A stretch of 64,000 bases of DNA from NCBI RefSeq assembly GCF_014109765.1, contig NZ_CP059139.1:4728501-4792500 (forward strand), written 5' to 3'. Shown here piece after piece: positions 31,092 through 40,327 of this stretch (within the stretch, counting starts at the first letter, position 1; every line of letters begins with the position of its first letter). Below the pieces are notes generated by a model. The model was not told the origin of the DNA. It was given only the letters and a program-made list of their open reading frames with translations, and ran no database searches. The stretch comes from Pseudomonas berkeleyensis (GTDB taxonomy: Bacteria > Pseudomonadota > Gammaproteobacteria > Pseudomonadales > Pseudomonadaceae). Made by a program: the position numbers and the translations under genes.

Positions 31092-31625
31092 TTACTTCTT
31101 CTTGGCTTCTTTACGACGGACAACTTCATCCGCGTAACGAACGCCTTTGCCCTTGTAGGGCTCAGGACGACGGAAGTCACGGATTTCCGCAGCCACCTGA
31201 CCCACCAGTTGCTTGTCGATACCCTTGATCAGGATTTCGGTCTGGTTCGGGGTTTCGGCCACGACGCCTTCCGGCAGTTCGTAGTCGATCGGGTGGGAGA
31301 AGCCCAGTGCGAGGTTCAGCACCTGACCTTTGGCTTGAGCTTTGTAGCCCACGCCGACCAGTTGCAGCTTACGCTCGAAGCCTTGGCTGACACCGATGAC
31401 CATGTTGTTCACCAGAGCGCGAGTAGTACCGGCCATGGCACGGTTCTGCTGGTCGCCATTACGAGCGGCGAAGCGCAGTTCGCTACCTTCCTGGATCACT
31501 TCCACGGACGAGTGAACGTTCAGTTCCAGAGCGCCCTTGGCACCCTTAACCGAGAGCTGCTGACCGGCGAGTTTGATCTCGACACCGGCAGGCAGCACAA
31601 CGGGGTTCTTAGCAACGCGAGACAT
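31092..31625 (-). CDS. rplF: 50S ribosomal protein L6
   Basis: A 177-residue L6 with two tandem related domains; the signature [20 protein letters not shown] closes the second. Lies near the sarcin-ricin loop. Eleven bases before rplR. Confidence 0.98.
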   Translation of the reverse strand: MSRVAKNPVVLPAGVEIKLAGQQLSVKGAKGALELNVHSSVEVIQEGSELRFAARNGDQQNRAMAGTTRALVNNMVIGVSQGFERKLQLVGVGYKAQAKGQVLNLALGFSHPIDYELPEGVVAETPNQTEILIKGIDKQLVGQVAAEIRDFRRPEPYKGKGVRYADEVVRRKEAKKK

Positions 31626-31637
31626 GCTTATCCCCCC

Positions 31638-32030
31638 TTAGAACACGGTGCAGAGCACTTCGCCGCCGACACCGGCAGCGCGCGCAGCGCGATCCGTCAT
31701 CACACCTTTGTTGGTGGAGACGATGGAAACACCGAGACCGCCGCGAACCTTCGGCAGGTCATCGACGGATTTGTATTGACGAAGGCCAGGACGGCTCACG
31801 CGCTTGACTTCCTCGATGACCGGACGGCCTTCGAAGTACTTCAGCTCGATGGACAGTTGTGGCTTGGCTTCACCATTGACTTCATAACCCGCAATGTAAC
31901 CTTCGTCTTTCAGAACTTTGGCTACGGCTACCTTCAGAGTGGAAGAAGGCATGCTTACGACGGACTTTTCAGCCATCTGGGCATTACGGATACGAGTTAG
32001 CATGTCCGCTAACGGGTCCTGCATACTCAT
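31638..32030 (-). CDS. rpsH: 30S ribosomal protein S8
   Basis: A 130-residue S8: [20 protein letters not shown] to [17 protein letters not shown], a primary 16S binder and, in E. coli, the repressor of the spc operon. Here 321 bases separate it from rpsN, much more than between other genes of this operon; that spacer carries hairpins, a palindrome and a promoter. Confidence 0.98.
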   Translation of the reverse strand: MSMQDPLADMLTRIRNAQMAEKSVVSMPSSTLKVAVAKVLKDEGYIAGYEVNGEAKPQLSIELKYFEGRPVIEEVKRVSRPGLRQYKSVDDLPKVRGGLGVSIVSTNKGVMTDRAARAAGVGGEVLCTVF

Positions 32031-32058
32031 GGGCTAGACGCTCCTGATACAAAAAGAA

Positions 32059-32076
32059 CAGCCATCAAGGCTGTGG
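32059..32076 (-). other. Leader hairpin upstream of rpsH
   Basis: ACAGCC and GGCTGT flank ATCAA (32059-32075). On the transcript the hairpin is followed by TCTTTTTG, so it resembles a weak attenuator about 30 bases before the rpsH start. Confidence 0.45.
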
Positions 32077-32125
32077 GATCATCCAAAAGCTCGGCACGCG
32101 AATACCAGGCTCAGGAGAGCCGGAC

Positions 32126-32154
32126 ATTCTAGAGACCGATCAAAAATGAAGCAA
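32126..32154 (-). promoter_or_regulatory. Candidate sigma-70 promoter for rpsH and the distal spc operon
   Basis: On the minus strand TTGCTT (complement 32149-32154), exactly 17 bases, and TAGAAT (complement 32126-32131). The start would be near 32119, giving a leader of about 90 bases. The -35 hexamer is part of the right arm of the hairpin at 32149-32177. Confidence 0.6.
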
Positions 32155-32178
32155 GACCCAAAAGGGGCTTGCTTCAAT
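32149..32178 (-). terminator. Terminator-like hairpin inside the spc operon
   Basis: On the minus strand GAAGCAAGCCCC-TTTT-GGGTCTTGCTTC, followed by ATTTTTG: a 12-bp stem with one mismatch and a U-rich tail. It lies between rpsN and rpsH and would reduce read-through from the proximal spc genes. Confidence 0.7.
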
Positions 32179-32206
32179 ATTGTGCTGGGAGTCTTGCGAG
32201 CTAGAA

Positions 32207-32287
32207 CCTGGCGAGGCGCAAGGAGGTGAGGATGCGGAGTTTACTTTAGTAAATGAGCAATCCGAACCTACTTGCAACGCTGCCAGG
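32207..32287. repeat. 81-bp imperfect palindrome (MITE-like element) within the spc operon
   Basis: Nested complementary arms around 32246: CCTGGC/GCCAGG at the ends, then GCAAG/CTTGC, GGAT/ATCC, and TTTACT-TT-AGTAAA at the centre. The core GCGGAGTTTACT ... AGTAAATGAGC resembles an intergenic palindrome that I recognise as common in pseudomonad genomes. It has no coding capacity. Its size and symmetry fit a small non-autonomous mobile element or REP-like unit. Confidence 0.7.
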
Positions 32288-32308
32288 CCGACGCGCAGCA
32301 GACCACCA

Positions 32309-32346
32309 AAGACAAAGCCGGCTCAAGGCCGGCTTTGTCTTTTTTC
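32309..32346. terminator. Strong hairpin after rpsN
   Basis: AAAGACAAAGCCGGC and GCCGGCTTTGTCTTT flank TCAAG (about 32309-32342). The plus strand then has TTTTTT; on the minus strand, the direction of the operon, the tail is only TTTGGTGG. It lies just behind the rpsN stop codon, so it may stabilise or partly terminate the proximal transcript. Confidence 0.75.
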
Positions 32347-32351
32347 GCTGC

Positions 32352-32657
32352 TTACCAGCTGGCTTTCACCAGGCCCGGTACGTCACCGCGCATAGCTGCT
32401 TCACGCAGCTTGTTACGCGACAGACCGAACTTACGGTATACACCGTGCGGACGGCCAGTGATGCGGCAACGGTTACGCAGGCGCGAGGCACTGGCGTCAC
32501 GCGGTTGCTTCTGCAGAGCGACCTGGGCTTCCCAACGCGCTTCCGGACTGGTGTTCGGGTTAGCGATGGTAGCTTTCAGCTCAGCACGCTTCTTGGCGTA
32601 CTTGGCAACCGTTTGCTGACGCTTCAGCTCGCGGTTCTTCATGCTTGTCTTGGCCAT
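32352..32657 (-). CDS. rpsN: 30S ribosomal protein S14
   Basis: A 101-residue S14 of the zinc-free type: [20 protein letters not shown], with no CXXC pairs, ending [20 protein letters not shown]. In proteobacteria it stands between rplE and rpsH, as here. Confidence 0.98.
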   Translation of the reverse strand: MAKTSMKNRELKRQQTVAKYAKKRAELKATIANPNTSPEARWEAQVALQKQPRDASASRLRNRCRITGRPHGVYRKFGLSRNKLREAAMRGDVPGLVKASW

Positions 32658-32672
32658 TGTCCAGGACTCCGA

Positions 32673-33212
32673 TCAGTTGCGGAACGGGAAGTTGAAAGCA
32701 CGCAGCAGAGCGCGGCCTTCATCATCGTTACGGGCAGTGGTAGTCAGGGTGATGTCCAGACCACGCAGCGCATCGATCTTGTCGTAATCGATTTCCGGGA
32801 AGATGATCTGCTCTTTCACGCCCATGCTGTAGTTGCCACGGCCATCGAAGGACTTGGCATTCAGGCCGCGGAAGTCACGCACGCGCGGCAGGGAGATGGA
32901 CAGCAGACGATCCAGGAACTCGTACATACGCTCGCGACGCAGAGTGACCTTGACGCCAATCGGCCAACCTTCACGAACCTTGAAACCAGCGATCGATTTG
33001 CGGGCATGGGTCACAACGACTTTCTGACCGGTGATCTTCTCGAGGTCGGCAACAGCGTTTTCGATGATCTTCTTGTCACCGATCGCTTCGCCCAGGCCCA
33101 TGTTCAGGGTGATCTTGGTGATGCGCGGAACTTCCATCACGTTCGCCAGCTTCAGTTCTTCCTTCAGCTTGGGCGCGATTTCCTTCCGGTAAATCTCTTT
33201 CAGTCGTGCCAT
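32673..33212 (-). CDS. rplE: 50S ribosomal protein L5
   Basis: A 179-residue L5 that binds 5S rRNA and contacts P-site tRNA. Starts [40 protein letters not shown] is the family signature. Confidence 0.98.
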   Translation of the reverse strand: MARLKEIYRKEIAPKLKEELKLANVMEVPRITKITLNMGLGEAIGDKKIIENAVADLEKITGQKVVVTHARKSIAGFKVREGWPIGVKVTLRRERMYEFLDRLLSISLPRVRDFRGLNAKSFDGRGNYSMGVKEQIIFPEIDYDKIDALRGLDITLTTTARNDDEGRALLRAFNFPFRN

Positions 33213-33231
33213 GGTATTTACCTACGGATTC

Positions 33232-33546
33232 TCAAGCGCCAACCGGCTTCTGGGTGGACTTGAAGACACGAATTTTCTTGCCGTCTTCGACCTTGAAGCC
33301 AACGCGGTCAGCCTTGTTGGTTTCAGTGTTGAAAATGGCAACGTTGGAAGCGTGCAGAGGCGCTTCTTTCTCGACGATACCGCCTTGAACGCCCGACATC
33401 GGGTTCGGCTTGGTATGACGCTTCACCAGGTTGATGCCACCGACGACCAGACGGTCGTCAGCGAGAACCTTGAGCACCTTACCGCGCTTACCTTTGTCTT
33501 TACCGGCGATCACGATGATCTCGTCGTCACGACGAATCTTTTGCAT
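33232..33546 (-). CDS. rplX: 50S ribosomal protein L24
   Basis: A 104-residue L24 with the KOW motif near the N-terminus ([20 protein letters not shown]). One of the first proteins to join the 50S precursor. Confidence 0.98.
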   Translation of the reverse strand: MQKIRRDDEIIVIAGKDKGKRGKVLKVLADDRLVVGGINLVKRHTKPNPMSGVQGGIVEKEAPLHASNVAIFNTETNKADRVGFKVEDGKKIRVFKSTQKPVGA

Positions 33547-33557
33547 GTCGGATCTCC

Positions 33558-33926
33558 TTAAAGCACTTCAGGGGCGAGCGAGACGATCTTCATGAACTTC
33601 TCGGAACGCAGTTCACGGGTCACTGGCCCGAAGATACGGGTACCGATCGGCTCTTGCTTGTTGTTCAGCAGAACAGCAGCGTTGCCGTCGAAGCGGATGA
33701 TCGAACCGTCAGCACGGCGAACACCGTGACGGGTACGAACGACCACTGCGGTCATGACCTGACCTTTCTTCACTTTGCCGCGCGGAATTGCTTCCTTGAC
33801 GGTGACCTTGATGATGTCGCCGATGCCGGCGTAGCGACGATGAGAGCCGCCCAGCACCTTGATGCACATAACACGACGTGCACCACTGTTGTCAGCCACA
33901 TCGAGCATGGATTGAGTCTGAATCAT
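33558..33926 (-). CDS. rplN: 50S ribosomal protein L14
   Basis: A 122-residue L14: [20 protein letters not shown] to [11 protein letters not shown]. First gene of the spc group in the usual nomenclature; only 23 bases follow rpsQ, so the S10 and spc groups may be read through. Confidence 0.98.
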   Translation of the reverse strand: MIQTQSMLDVADNSGARRVMCIKVLGGSHRRYAGIGDIIKVTVKEAIPRGKVKKGQVMTAVVVRTRHGVRRADGSIIRFDGNAAVLLNNKQEPIGTRIFGPVTRELRSEKFMKIVSLAPEVL

Positions 33927-33949
33927 AAAATTTCTCCGACCCCTAGCCC

Positions 33950-34216
33950 TTAGACTTCAACGGCGCGTTCGACGACTTCAACCAGAGCCCAGGACTTGGT
34001 CTTGGACTGCGGACGGGTTTCGCGAATGGAAACCTTGTCGCCGATCTTGCACTGGTTGGATTCGTCGTGAGCGTGCAGTTTGGTCGAACGCTTGACGTAT
34101 TTACCGTAGATCGGGTGCTTTACACGGCGCTCGATCAGAACGGTGATGGTCTTGTCCATCTTGTCGCTGACAACACGGCCGGTCAGCGTACGGACTGTTT
34201 TTTCGGCTTCAGCCAT
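33950..34216 (-). CDS. rpsQ: 30S ribosomal protein S17
   Basis: An 88-residue S17 from the ATG of [20 protein letters not shown]; a GTG two codons earlier is also in frame, but AGGTAAGTG fits the ATG. OB-fold protein that helps initiate 16S folding. Confidence 0.97.
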   Translation of the reverse strand: MAEAEKTVRTLTGRVVSDKMDKTITVLIERRVKHPIYGKYVKRSTKLHAHDESNQCKIGDKVSIRETRPQSKTKSWALVEVVERAVEV

Positions 34217-34218
34217 GA

Positions 34219-34410
34219 TCACTTACCTGCCTGCTGGTTGAGCACAGTTTTCACACGAGCGATGTCGCGCTTAACTTGCGAGAGCAGGTGAGACTGCCCC
34301 AACTGGCCAGTTGCCTTCTGCATACGCAGATTGAACTGGTCACGCAGCAGACCGAGTAGTTGCTCGTTCAGTTGCTGCGCAGATTTTTCACGAAGTTCGG
34401 TCGCTTTCAT
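34219..34410 (-). CDS. rpmC: 50S ribosomal protein L29
   Basis: A 63-residue L29, [20 protein letters not shown] to [11 protein letters not shown]. The ATG overlaps the rplP stop (ATGA). Located at the tunnel exit near L23. Confidence 0.97.
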   Translation of the reverse strand: MKATELREKSAQQLNEQLLGLLRDQFNLRMQKATGQLGQSHLLSQVKRDIARVKTVLNQQAGK

Positions 34411-34823
34411 CACATCACCGTCCGCTTAACAAAGGTGGTGGCGAGCGGCAGCTTTGCAGCAGCCAGGGCGAAAGCCTCACGCGCCAGCTCTTCGGAAACG
34501 CCTTCGATCTCGTACAGGACTTTGCCTGGCTGGATCTGGGCTACCCAATATTCGACGCCACCCTTACCTTTACCCATCCGCACTTCGAGAGGCTTCTTGG
34601 TAACCGGCTTGTCCGGGAATACGCGAATCCAGATCTTGCCGCCACGTTTTACGTGACGAGTCAGAGCACGACGAGCGGACTCGATTTGACGGGCGGTGAG
34701 ACGACCGCGGGCTACGGACTTCAGCGCGAACTCGCCGAAGCTGACCTTGCTACCGCGCTGAGCCAGACCACGGTTGTGGCCGGTCATCTGCTTGCGGAAC
34801 TTCGTACGCTTTGGTTGCAACAT
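34410..34823 (-). CDS. rplP: 50S ribosomal protein L16
   Basis: A 137-residue L16: [20 protein letters not shown], with [20 protein letters not shown]. Contacts A-site tRNA and the peptidyl-transferase region. Confidence 0.98.
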   Translation of the reverse strand: MLQPKRTKFRKQMTGHNRGLAQRGSKVSFGEFALKSVARGRLTARQIESARRALTRHVKRGGKIWIRVFPDKPVTKKPLEVRMGKGKGGVEYWVAQIQPGKVLYEIEGVSEELAREAFALAAAKLPLATTFVKRTVM

Positions 34824-34835
34824 GATGCGTACTCC

Positions 34836-35522
34836 TTATTTCTTAGCAGCTTTACGAGGAGCGGGCGCTTGCGGCTTCAGCTCTTCAGTGCGGCCACCAA
34901 TGACCTCACCCTTGAAGATCCAAACCTTGACGCCGATCACACCGTAAGTGGTGTGCGCTTCGTAGGTGGCGTAATCGATATCTGCACGCAGGGTGTGCAG
35001 CGGCACACGACCTTCGCGATACCACTCGGTACGGGCGATTTCAGCGCCACCGAGACGACCACTCACCTGGATCTTGATGCCCTTGGCACCAATGCGCATG
35101 GCGTTCTGTACGGCGCGCTTCATGGCGCGACGGAACATAACGCGACGCTCCAGCTGCTGAGCTACGCTCTGTGCAACCAGCATACCGTCGAGCTCCGGCT
35201 TGCGGATCTCTTCGATGTTGATGTGCACCGGCACACCCATTTGCTTGGTCAGGTCCTGACGCAGCTTCTCAACATCTTCACCTTTCTTGCCGATCACGAT
35301 ACCGGGACGAGCGGTGTGGATGGTGATGCGTGCGGTTTGAGCCGGACGAGCGATGTCGATACGGCTAACGGACGCGCTTTTTAGTTTGTCTTGCAGGTAT
35401 GCACGAACCTTCAGGTCGGCGTTCAGGTAGTCGGCGTAATTGCGACCATCTGCATACCAGACCGAAGTGTGATCCTTGACGATTCCCAGGCGGATGCCAA
35501 CGGGATGTACTTTCTGACCCAT
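34836..35522 (-). CDS. rpsC: 30S ribosomal protein S3
   Basis: A 228-residue S3. Starts [20 protein letters not shown]; an upstream extension overlaps rplV and is rejected. The type II KH domain shows [19 protein letters not shown] near 55-80. Forms part of the mRNA entry helicase. Confidence 0.98.
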   Translation of the reverse strand: MGQKVHPVGIRLGIVKDHTSVWYADGRNYADYLNADLKVRAYLQDKLKSASVSRIDIARPAQTARITIHTARPGIVIGKKGEDVEKLRQDLTKQMGVPVHINIEEIRKPELDGMLVAQSVAQQLERRVMFRRAMKRAVQNAMRIGAKGIKIQVSGRLGGAEIARTEWYREGRVPLHTLRADIDYATYEAHTTYGVIGVKVWIFKGEVIGGRTEELKPQAPAPRKAAKK

Positions 35523-35535
35523 CTGATCGACTCCG

Positions 35536-35868
35536 TTACTTGTCCGCAACCTTGACAGTGATATGGCAAGACCGCTTGACGATGCGATCAGCACGGCCTT
35601 TGGCACGCGGCATGATGCGCTTAAGCGAACGCCCTTCGTTGACGAAAACGGTGCTGACCTTCAGGTCATCAACGTCTGCGCCTTCGTTGTGCTCGGCGTT
35701 GGCAACGGCCGACTCCAGCACTTTCTTCATGATCTCGGCGGCTTTCTTACTGCTGAAAGCCAGGAGGTTGAGCGCTTCGCCCACCTTCTTCCCGCGGATC
35801 TGGTCGGCGACCAAGCGGGCTTTCTGGGCGGAGATGCGAGCGCCCGACAACTTAGCGGCTACTTCCAT
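35536..35868 (-). CDS. rplV: 50S ribosomal protein L22
   Basis: A 110-residue L22: [20 protein letters not shown], with the hairpin [20 protein letters not shown] that lines the exit tunnel and touches the macrolide site. Confidence 0.98.
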
Positions 35869-35879
35869 TTCCTTACCCC

Positions 35880-36155
35880 TTAACGCTTGGCTTTCTTGTC
35901 GGCCACGTGACCACGATAGGTACGGGTGCCGGCAAATTCGCCCAGTTTGTGGCCGACCATGTCTTCGTTCACGAGAACCGGGACATGTTGACGACCGTTA
36001 TGCACAGCGATGGTCAGACCGACCATCTGCGGCAGGATCATGGAACGACGCGACCAGGTTTTAACCGGCTTGCGATCGTTCTTTTCCACCGCCGCTTCGA
36101 CCTTCTTCAGTAGGTGAAGATCGATAAAAGGACCTTTTTTCAGAGAACGTGGCAC
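35880..36155 (-). CDS. rpsS: 30S ribosomal protein S19
   Basis: A 91-residue S19: [20 protein letters not shown] and [20 protein letters not shown]. Located in the head near the decoding site. Confidence 0.98.
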
Positions 36156-36171
36156 TGTCGTATCCCTCTAT

Positions 36172-36996
36172 TTACTTGCGACGACGGACGATCATGTTGT
36201 CGGTGCGCTTGTTAGCACGGGTCTTCGCGCCCTTGGTCGGGAAGCCCCATGGCGACACCGGATGACGACCACCGGAGGTACGACCCTCACCACCACCGTG
36301 CGGGTGATCAACCGGGTTCATGGCAACACCACGAACAGTCGGACGAACACCGCGCCAGCGCTTGGCACCGGCCTTACCCAGCGAACGCAGGCTGTGCTCG
36401 GAGTTCGAGACTTCACCCAGGGTCGCACGGCACTCGGACAGGACTTTGCGCATTTCGCCGGAGCGCAGACGCAGAGTCACATAGGCACCTTCACGAGCGA
36501 TCAGCTGAGCGGAAGCACCAGCGGAACGAGCGATCTGAGCACCTTTACCCGGCTTCAGCTCGATACCGTGAACGGTCGAACCCACCGGAATGTTGCGCAG
36601 TTGCAGGCTGTTGCCCGGCTTGATCGGTGCCATGTTACCGGCTACCAGTTGATCGCCAGCCACAACGCCTTTCGGGGCGATGATGTAGCGGCGCTCGCCG
36701 TCAGCGTATTTCAGCAGAGCGATGTGAGCAGTACGGTTCGGATCGTATTCCACGCGCTCGACGGTGGCAGGGATGCCATCCTTGTCGTTGCGACGGAAGT
36801 CGACCAGACGGTAATGCTGCTTGTGACCACCACCGATATGACGGGTGGTAATACGGCCATTGTTGTTACGACCACCGGACTTCGATTTTTTCTCGAGCAG
36901 CGGAGCGTACGGAGCGCCTTTGTGCAGCTCCTGATTGACCACCTTGACCACAAAACGGCGGCCAGCGGAAGTCGGTTTGCACTTAACGATTGCCAT
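36172..36996 (-). CDS. rplB: 50S ribosomal protein L2
   Basis: A 274-residue L2, essential for subunit association and peptidyl transfer. The C-terminal [20 protein letters not shown] contains the conserved histidine of the family. Confidence 0.98.
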   Translation of the reverse strand: MAIVKCKPTSAGRRFVVKVVNQELHKGAPYAPLLEKKSKSGGRNNNGRITTRHIGGGHKQHYRLVDFRRNDKDGIPATVERVEYDPNRTAHIALLKYADGERRYIIAPKGVVAGDQLVAGNMAPIKPGNSLQLRNIPVGSTVHGIELKPGKGAQIARSAGASAQLIAREGAYVTLRLRSGEMRKVLSECRATLGEVSNSEHSLRSLGKAGAKRWRGVRPTVRGVAMNPVDHPHGGGEGRTSGGRHPVSPWGFPTKGAKTRANKRTDNMIVRRRK

Positions 36997-37010
36997 GATG
37001 CACCCCTTCC

Positions 37011-37310
37011 TTACTCAGCACTGCTGGTGAAATCGAGTTCTTGGCCCGGCTGAAGGGAGATAACCGCCTTCTTCCAGTCGTTACGCTTGCCCAGACCGCG
37101 AGCGGTGCGCTTGCTCTTACCCAGAACGTTCTGAGTAGTCACGCGCTCAACCTTCACGCCGAACAGGCCTTCGACAGCCTTCTTGATTTCCAGCTTGGTC
37201 GCATCGGTAGCGACTTTGAAAACGAACTGACCTTGTTTGTCAGCCAGAACCGTGGCCTTCTCGGAGATGTGCGGGCCAAGCAGCACTTTGAATACGCGTT
37301 CCTGGTTCAT
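37011..37310 (-). CDS. rplW: 50S ribosomal protein L23
   Basis: A 99-residue L23: [20 protein letters not shown]. At the exit tunnel it docks trigger factor and SRP. Overlaps rplD by four bases. Confidence 0.98.
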   Translation of the reverse strand: MNQERVFKVLLGPHISEKATVLADKQGQFVFKVATDATKLEIKKAVEGLFGVKVERVTTQNVLGKSKRTARGLGKRNDWKKAVISLQPGQELDFTSSAE

Positions 37311-37909
37311 CCCAGCAGCTCCTCGAATTTCTTCACGGCCGAAACGGTGACCAGCACCTTTTCGTACGCGATCAGGCTGACCGGATCGGAACCCTGAACG
37401 TCACGTACGTCGACGTGCGGCAGGTTGCGGGCAGCCAGGTACAGGTTCTGATCAACGGCGTCGGAAACGATCAGCACGTCGTTCAGGCCCAGGCCATTGA
37501 GTTTGGCCAGCAGAGTCTTGGTCTTCGGTGCATCAACAGCGAAGTCTTCGACTACGACCAGACGATCAGTACGAACCAGCTCAGCAAGGATGGAGCGCAG
37601 GGCTGCGCGATACATCTTCTTGTTCAGCTTTTGGTCATGATTGCGGGTGGACGCTGCGAAGGTCACACCACCGCCACGCCAGATCGGACCACGGGTAGTA
37701 CCCGCACGAGCACGACCAGTGCCCTTCTGACGCCATGGGCGCTTGCCGCCACCGGAAACGTCGGAACGGGACTTCTGACCTTTGGTGCCCTGACGGCCGC
37801 CAGCCATGTAGGCCACGACTGCTTGGTGAACCAGAGTCTCGTTGAACTCGCCACCGAAGGTCGCTTCGGACACTTCGATCGCCTGAGCGCCATTTACATT
37901 CAATTGCAT
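37307..37909 (-). CDS. rplD: 50S ribosomal protein L4
   Basis: A 200-residue L4. The tunnel loop contains [20 protein letters not shown]. In E. coli L4 represses the S10 operon post-transcriptionally; the rpsJ leader here is about 60 bases, so the same mechanism is not evident. Confidence 0.98.
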   Translation of the reverse strand: MQLNVNGAQAIEVSEATFGGEFNETLVHQAVVAYMAGGRQGTKGQKSRSDVSGGGKRPWRQKGTGRARAGTTRGPIWRGGGVTFAASTRNHDQKLNKKMYRAALRSILAELVRTDRLVVVEDFAVDAPKTKTLLAKLNGLGLNDVLIVSDAVDQNLYLAARNLPHVDVRDVQGSDPVSLIAYEKVLVTVSAVKKFEELLG

Positions 37910-37923
37910 CTCAGATACTCCCC

Positions 37924-38553
37924 TTACGCCTTGGCAGCCGGACGAACGATAACGTCGCCGCCAGTAGCGCCAGGAACGGCACCCTTGACCAGCAGCAGGT
38001 TACGCTCGGCGTCTACGCGCACGACTTCCAGGGACTGCACGGTCACGCGCTCAGCACCCAGATGACCGGACATCTTCTTGCCCTTGAATACGCGACCCGG
38101 GGTCTGGCACTGGCCAATGGAACCCGGAACACGGTGGGACACGGAGTTGCCGTGAGTGTTGTCTTGGCCGCGGAAGTTCCAACGCTTGATGGTACCGGCG
38201 AAGCCTTTACCTTTGGACTGACCGGTCACGTCGACCAGTTGACCAGCTTGGAAAATTTCAGCGTTGATCAGATCGCCAGCCTGGTACTCGCCTTCTTCAA
38301 GACGGAACTCCAGAACGGTACGACCTGCCGCGACGTTCGCCTTGGCGAAGTGGCCAGCTTGAGCCTTGCTGACACGGGAGGCACGACGCTCACCGACAGT
38401 GACCTGCACTGCACGATAGCCATCCGACTCCTCGTTTTTGAACTGGGTGACGCGATTCGGCTCGATCTCGATGACCGTAACCGGAATGGAGACACCTTCT
38501 TCGGTGAAAATGCGGGTCATGCCGCACTTACGACCGACTACACCAATAGTCAT
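37924..38553 (-). CDS. rplC: 50S ribosomal protein L3
   Basis: A 209-residue L3. Starts [20 protein letters not shown]; an earlier start at 38586 is not supported by the family. The loop [20 protein letters not shown] includes the glutamine methylated by PrmB. Confidence 0.98.
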   Translation of the reverse strand: MTIGVVGRKCGMTRIFTEEGVSIPVTVIEIEPNRVTQFKNEESDGYRAVQVTVGERRASRVSKAQAGHFAKANVAAGRTVLEFRLEEGEYQAGDLINAEIFQAGQLVDVTGQSKGKGFAGTIKRWNFRGQDNTHGNSVSHRVPGSIGQCQTPGRVFKGKKMSGHLGAERVTVQSLEVVRVDAERNLLLVKGAVPGATGGDVIVRPAAKA

Positions 38554-38636
38554 GTTGTAAACCTCATGAGTGTACGGGGCTTTCACCCGCTATGGCCGCC
38601 CATTTCAGAGCGTTACACGACTAAAACCGCCAGGTT

Positions 38637-38948
38637 TTAGCCGAGGCTGATCTGCACTTCCACGCCTGCCGCAAGGTCGAGCTTCATCAGCGCGTCAACG
38701 GTTTTATCCGTCGGCTGGACGATGTCCAGAACACGCTTATGAGTGCGGATTTCGTACTGATCGCGCGCGTCTTTGTTGACGTGCGGAGAGATCAGAACGG
38801 TGTACCGCTCCTTACGAGTAGGCAGAGGAATCGGACCACGCACCTGAGCACCAGTACGTTTCGCGGTTTCCACGATTTCCTGGGTAGATTGATCGATCAG
38901 GCGATGGTCAAAAGCCTTCAACCGAATACGGATTTGTTGGTTTTGCAT
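38637..38948 (-). CDS. rpsJ: 30S ribosomal protein S10 (NusE)
   Basis: A 103-residue S10 that also acts as NusE in antitermination. Starts [20 protein letters not shown]; the family never has the 31 extra residues upstream. First gene of the S10 operon with its own promoter. Confidence 0.98.
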   Translation of the reverse strand: MQNQQIRIRLKAFDHRLIDQSTQEIVETAKRTGAQVRGPIPLPTRKERYTVLISPHVNKDARDQYEIRTHKRVLDIVQPTDKTVDALMKLDLAAGVEVQISLG

Positions 38949-39012
38949 TTTGACCTCAGATTCCAAGCTGCTAATCCCCACAGACGGACTACGCCCGCTC
39001 AAGGGAGGCGCA

Positions 39013-39041
39013 ATTGTACGGATGCCCCCTGGGGGTGTCAA
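39013..39041 (-). promoter_or_regulatory. Sigma-70 promoter of the S10 operon
   Basis: On the minus strand a consensus TTGACA (complement 39036-39041), 17 bases, and TACAAT (complement 39013-39018), followed by TGCGCC. It lies 65 bases before rpsJ and just behind the tufA terminator. Confidence 0.8.
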
Positions 39042-39056
39042 CTTTTAACCAGTTCA

Positions 39057-39086
39057 AAAGAAAAGGGCCCCGAAGGGCCCTTTTCT
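39057..39086 (-). terminator. Terminator of tufA (end of the str operon)
   Basis: AGAAAAGGGCCC-CGAA-GGGCCCTTTTCT (39059-39086) is a perfect stem with a U-rich tail, 18 bases after the tufA stop. Confidence 0.94.
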
Positions 39087-39103
39087 CTACCGCGGATCTT
39101 CGA

Positions 39104-40297
39104 TTACTCGACGATCTTGGCAACCACGCCAGCACCAACGGTACGACCACCTTCGCGAATTGCGAAGCGCAGGCCGTCTTCCATGGCGATCGGCTTGATC
39201 AGGGTGACAACCATTTTGATGTTGTCGCCCGGCATTACCATCTCAACGCCTTCCGGCAGTTCGCACGAACCGGTCACGTCAGTGGTACGGAAGTAGAACT
39301 GAGGACGGTAGCCTTTGAAGAACGGGGTGTGACGACCACCTTCTTCTTTGGACAGAACGTACACTTCAGCTTCGAACTTGGTGTGCGGCTTGATGGTGCC
39401 CGGCTTGGCCAGAACCTGACCACGCTCGACTTCATCACGCTTGGTGCCGCGCAGCAGCACGCCGCAGTTCTCACCAGCACGACCTTCGTCCAGCAGCTTG
39501 CGGAACATCTCAACGCCGGTGCAGGTGGTTTTGGTGGTCGGACGCAGACCAACGATTTCGATTTCTTCCTGGATCCTGACGATACCGCGCTCTACACGAC
39601 CGGTAACTACAGTACCGCGACCGGAGATCGAGAACACGTCTTCGATCGGCATCAGGAACGGACGGTCGATAGCACGAACCGGCTCAGGAATGTAGCTGTC
39701 CAGAGTCTCAACCAGCTTCTTGACGGCAGTGGTGCCCAGCTCGTTGTCGTCTTCACCGTTCAGAGCCATCAGCGCGGAGCCGATGATGATCGGAGTGTCG
39801 TCACCCGGGAAATCGTAGGTGCTCAGCAGGTCGCGAACTTCCATCTCGACCAGCTCCAGCAGCTCAGCGTCGTCAACCATGTCAGCCTTGTTCAGGAAGA
39901 CAACGATGTACGGAACGCCTACCTGACGGGACAGCAGGATGTGCTCACGGGTTTGCGGCATCGGGCCGTCGGCAGCCGAGCAGACCAGGATCGCGCCGTC
40001 CATCTGGGCAGCACCGGTGATCATGTTCTTCACGTAGTCGGCGTGACCCGGGCAGTCAACGTGCGCGTAGTGACGAATGTTGGAATCGTACTCTACGTGT
40101 GCAGTGTTGATGGTGATACCACGAGCCTTCTCTTCCGGAGCGCTATCGATCTTGTCGAAATCGACCTTGGCCGAACCGAAAACTTCGGAGCAGACGCGGG
40201 TCAGAGCAGCGGTCAGAGTGGTTTTACCGTGGTCAACGTGACCGATGGTGCCTACGTTGACGTGCGGTTTGTTACGTTCGAATTTTTCCTTAGCCAC
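39104..40297 (-). CDS. tufA: Elongation factor Tu, copy A
   Basis: A 397-residue GTPase that delivers aminoacyl-tRNA. G1 is GHVDHGKT near 19-26, G3 DCPGHADY, G4 NKADMVDD. Starts with GTG, unlike copy B at 55653, which starts with ATG. The two proteins are identical; I count four nucleotide differences in the compared parts. It is the last gene of the rpsL-rpsG-fusA-tufA operon. Confidence 0.98.
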   Translation of the reverse strand: MAKEKFERNKPHVNVGTIGHVDHGKTTLTAALTRVCSEVFGSAKVDFDKIDSAPEEKARGITINTAHVEYDSNIRHYAHVDCPGHADYVKNMITGAAQMDGAILVCSAADGPMPQTREHILLSRQVGVPYIVVFLNKADMVDDAELLELVEMEVRDLLSTYDFPGDDTPIIIGSALMALNGEDDNELGTTAVKKLVETLDSYIPEPVRAIDRPFLMPIEDVFSISGRGTVVTGRVERGIVRIQEEIEIVGLRPTTKTTCTGVEMFRKLLDEGRAGENCGVLLRGTKRDEVERGQVLAKPGTIKPHTKFEAEVYVLSKEEGGRHTPFFKGYRPQFYFRTTDVTGSCELPEGVEMVMPGDNIKMVVTLIKPIAMEDGLRFAIREGGRTVGAGVVAKIVE

Positions 40298-40327
40298 GAC
40301 AGTAAACCTCTTACTTAAAGGGCGGGA

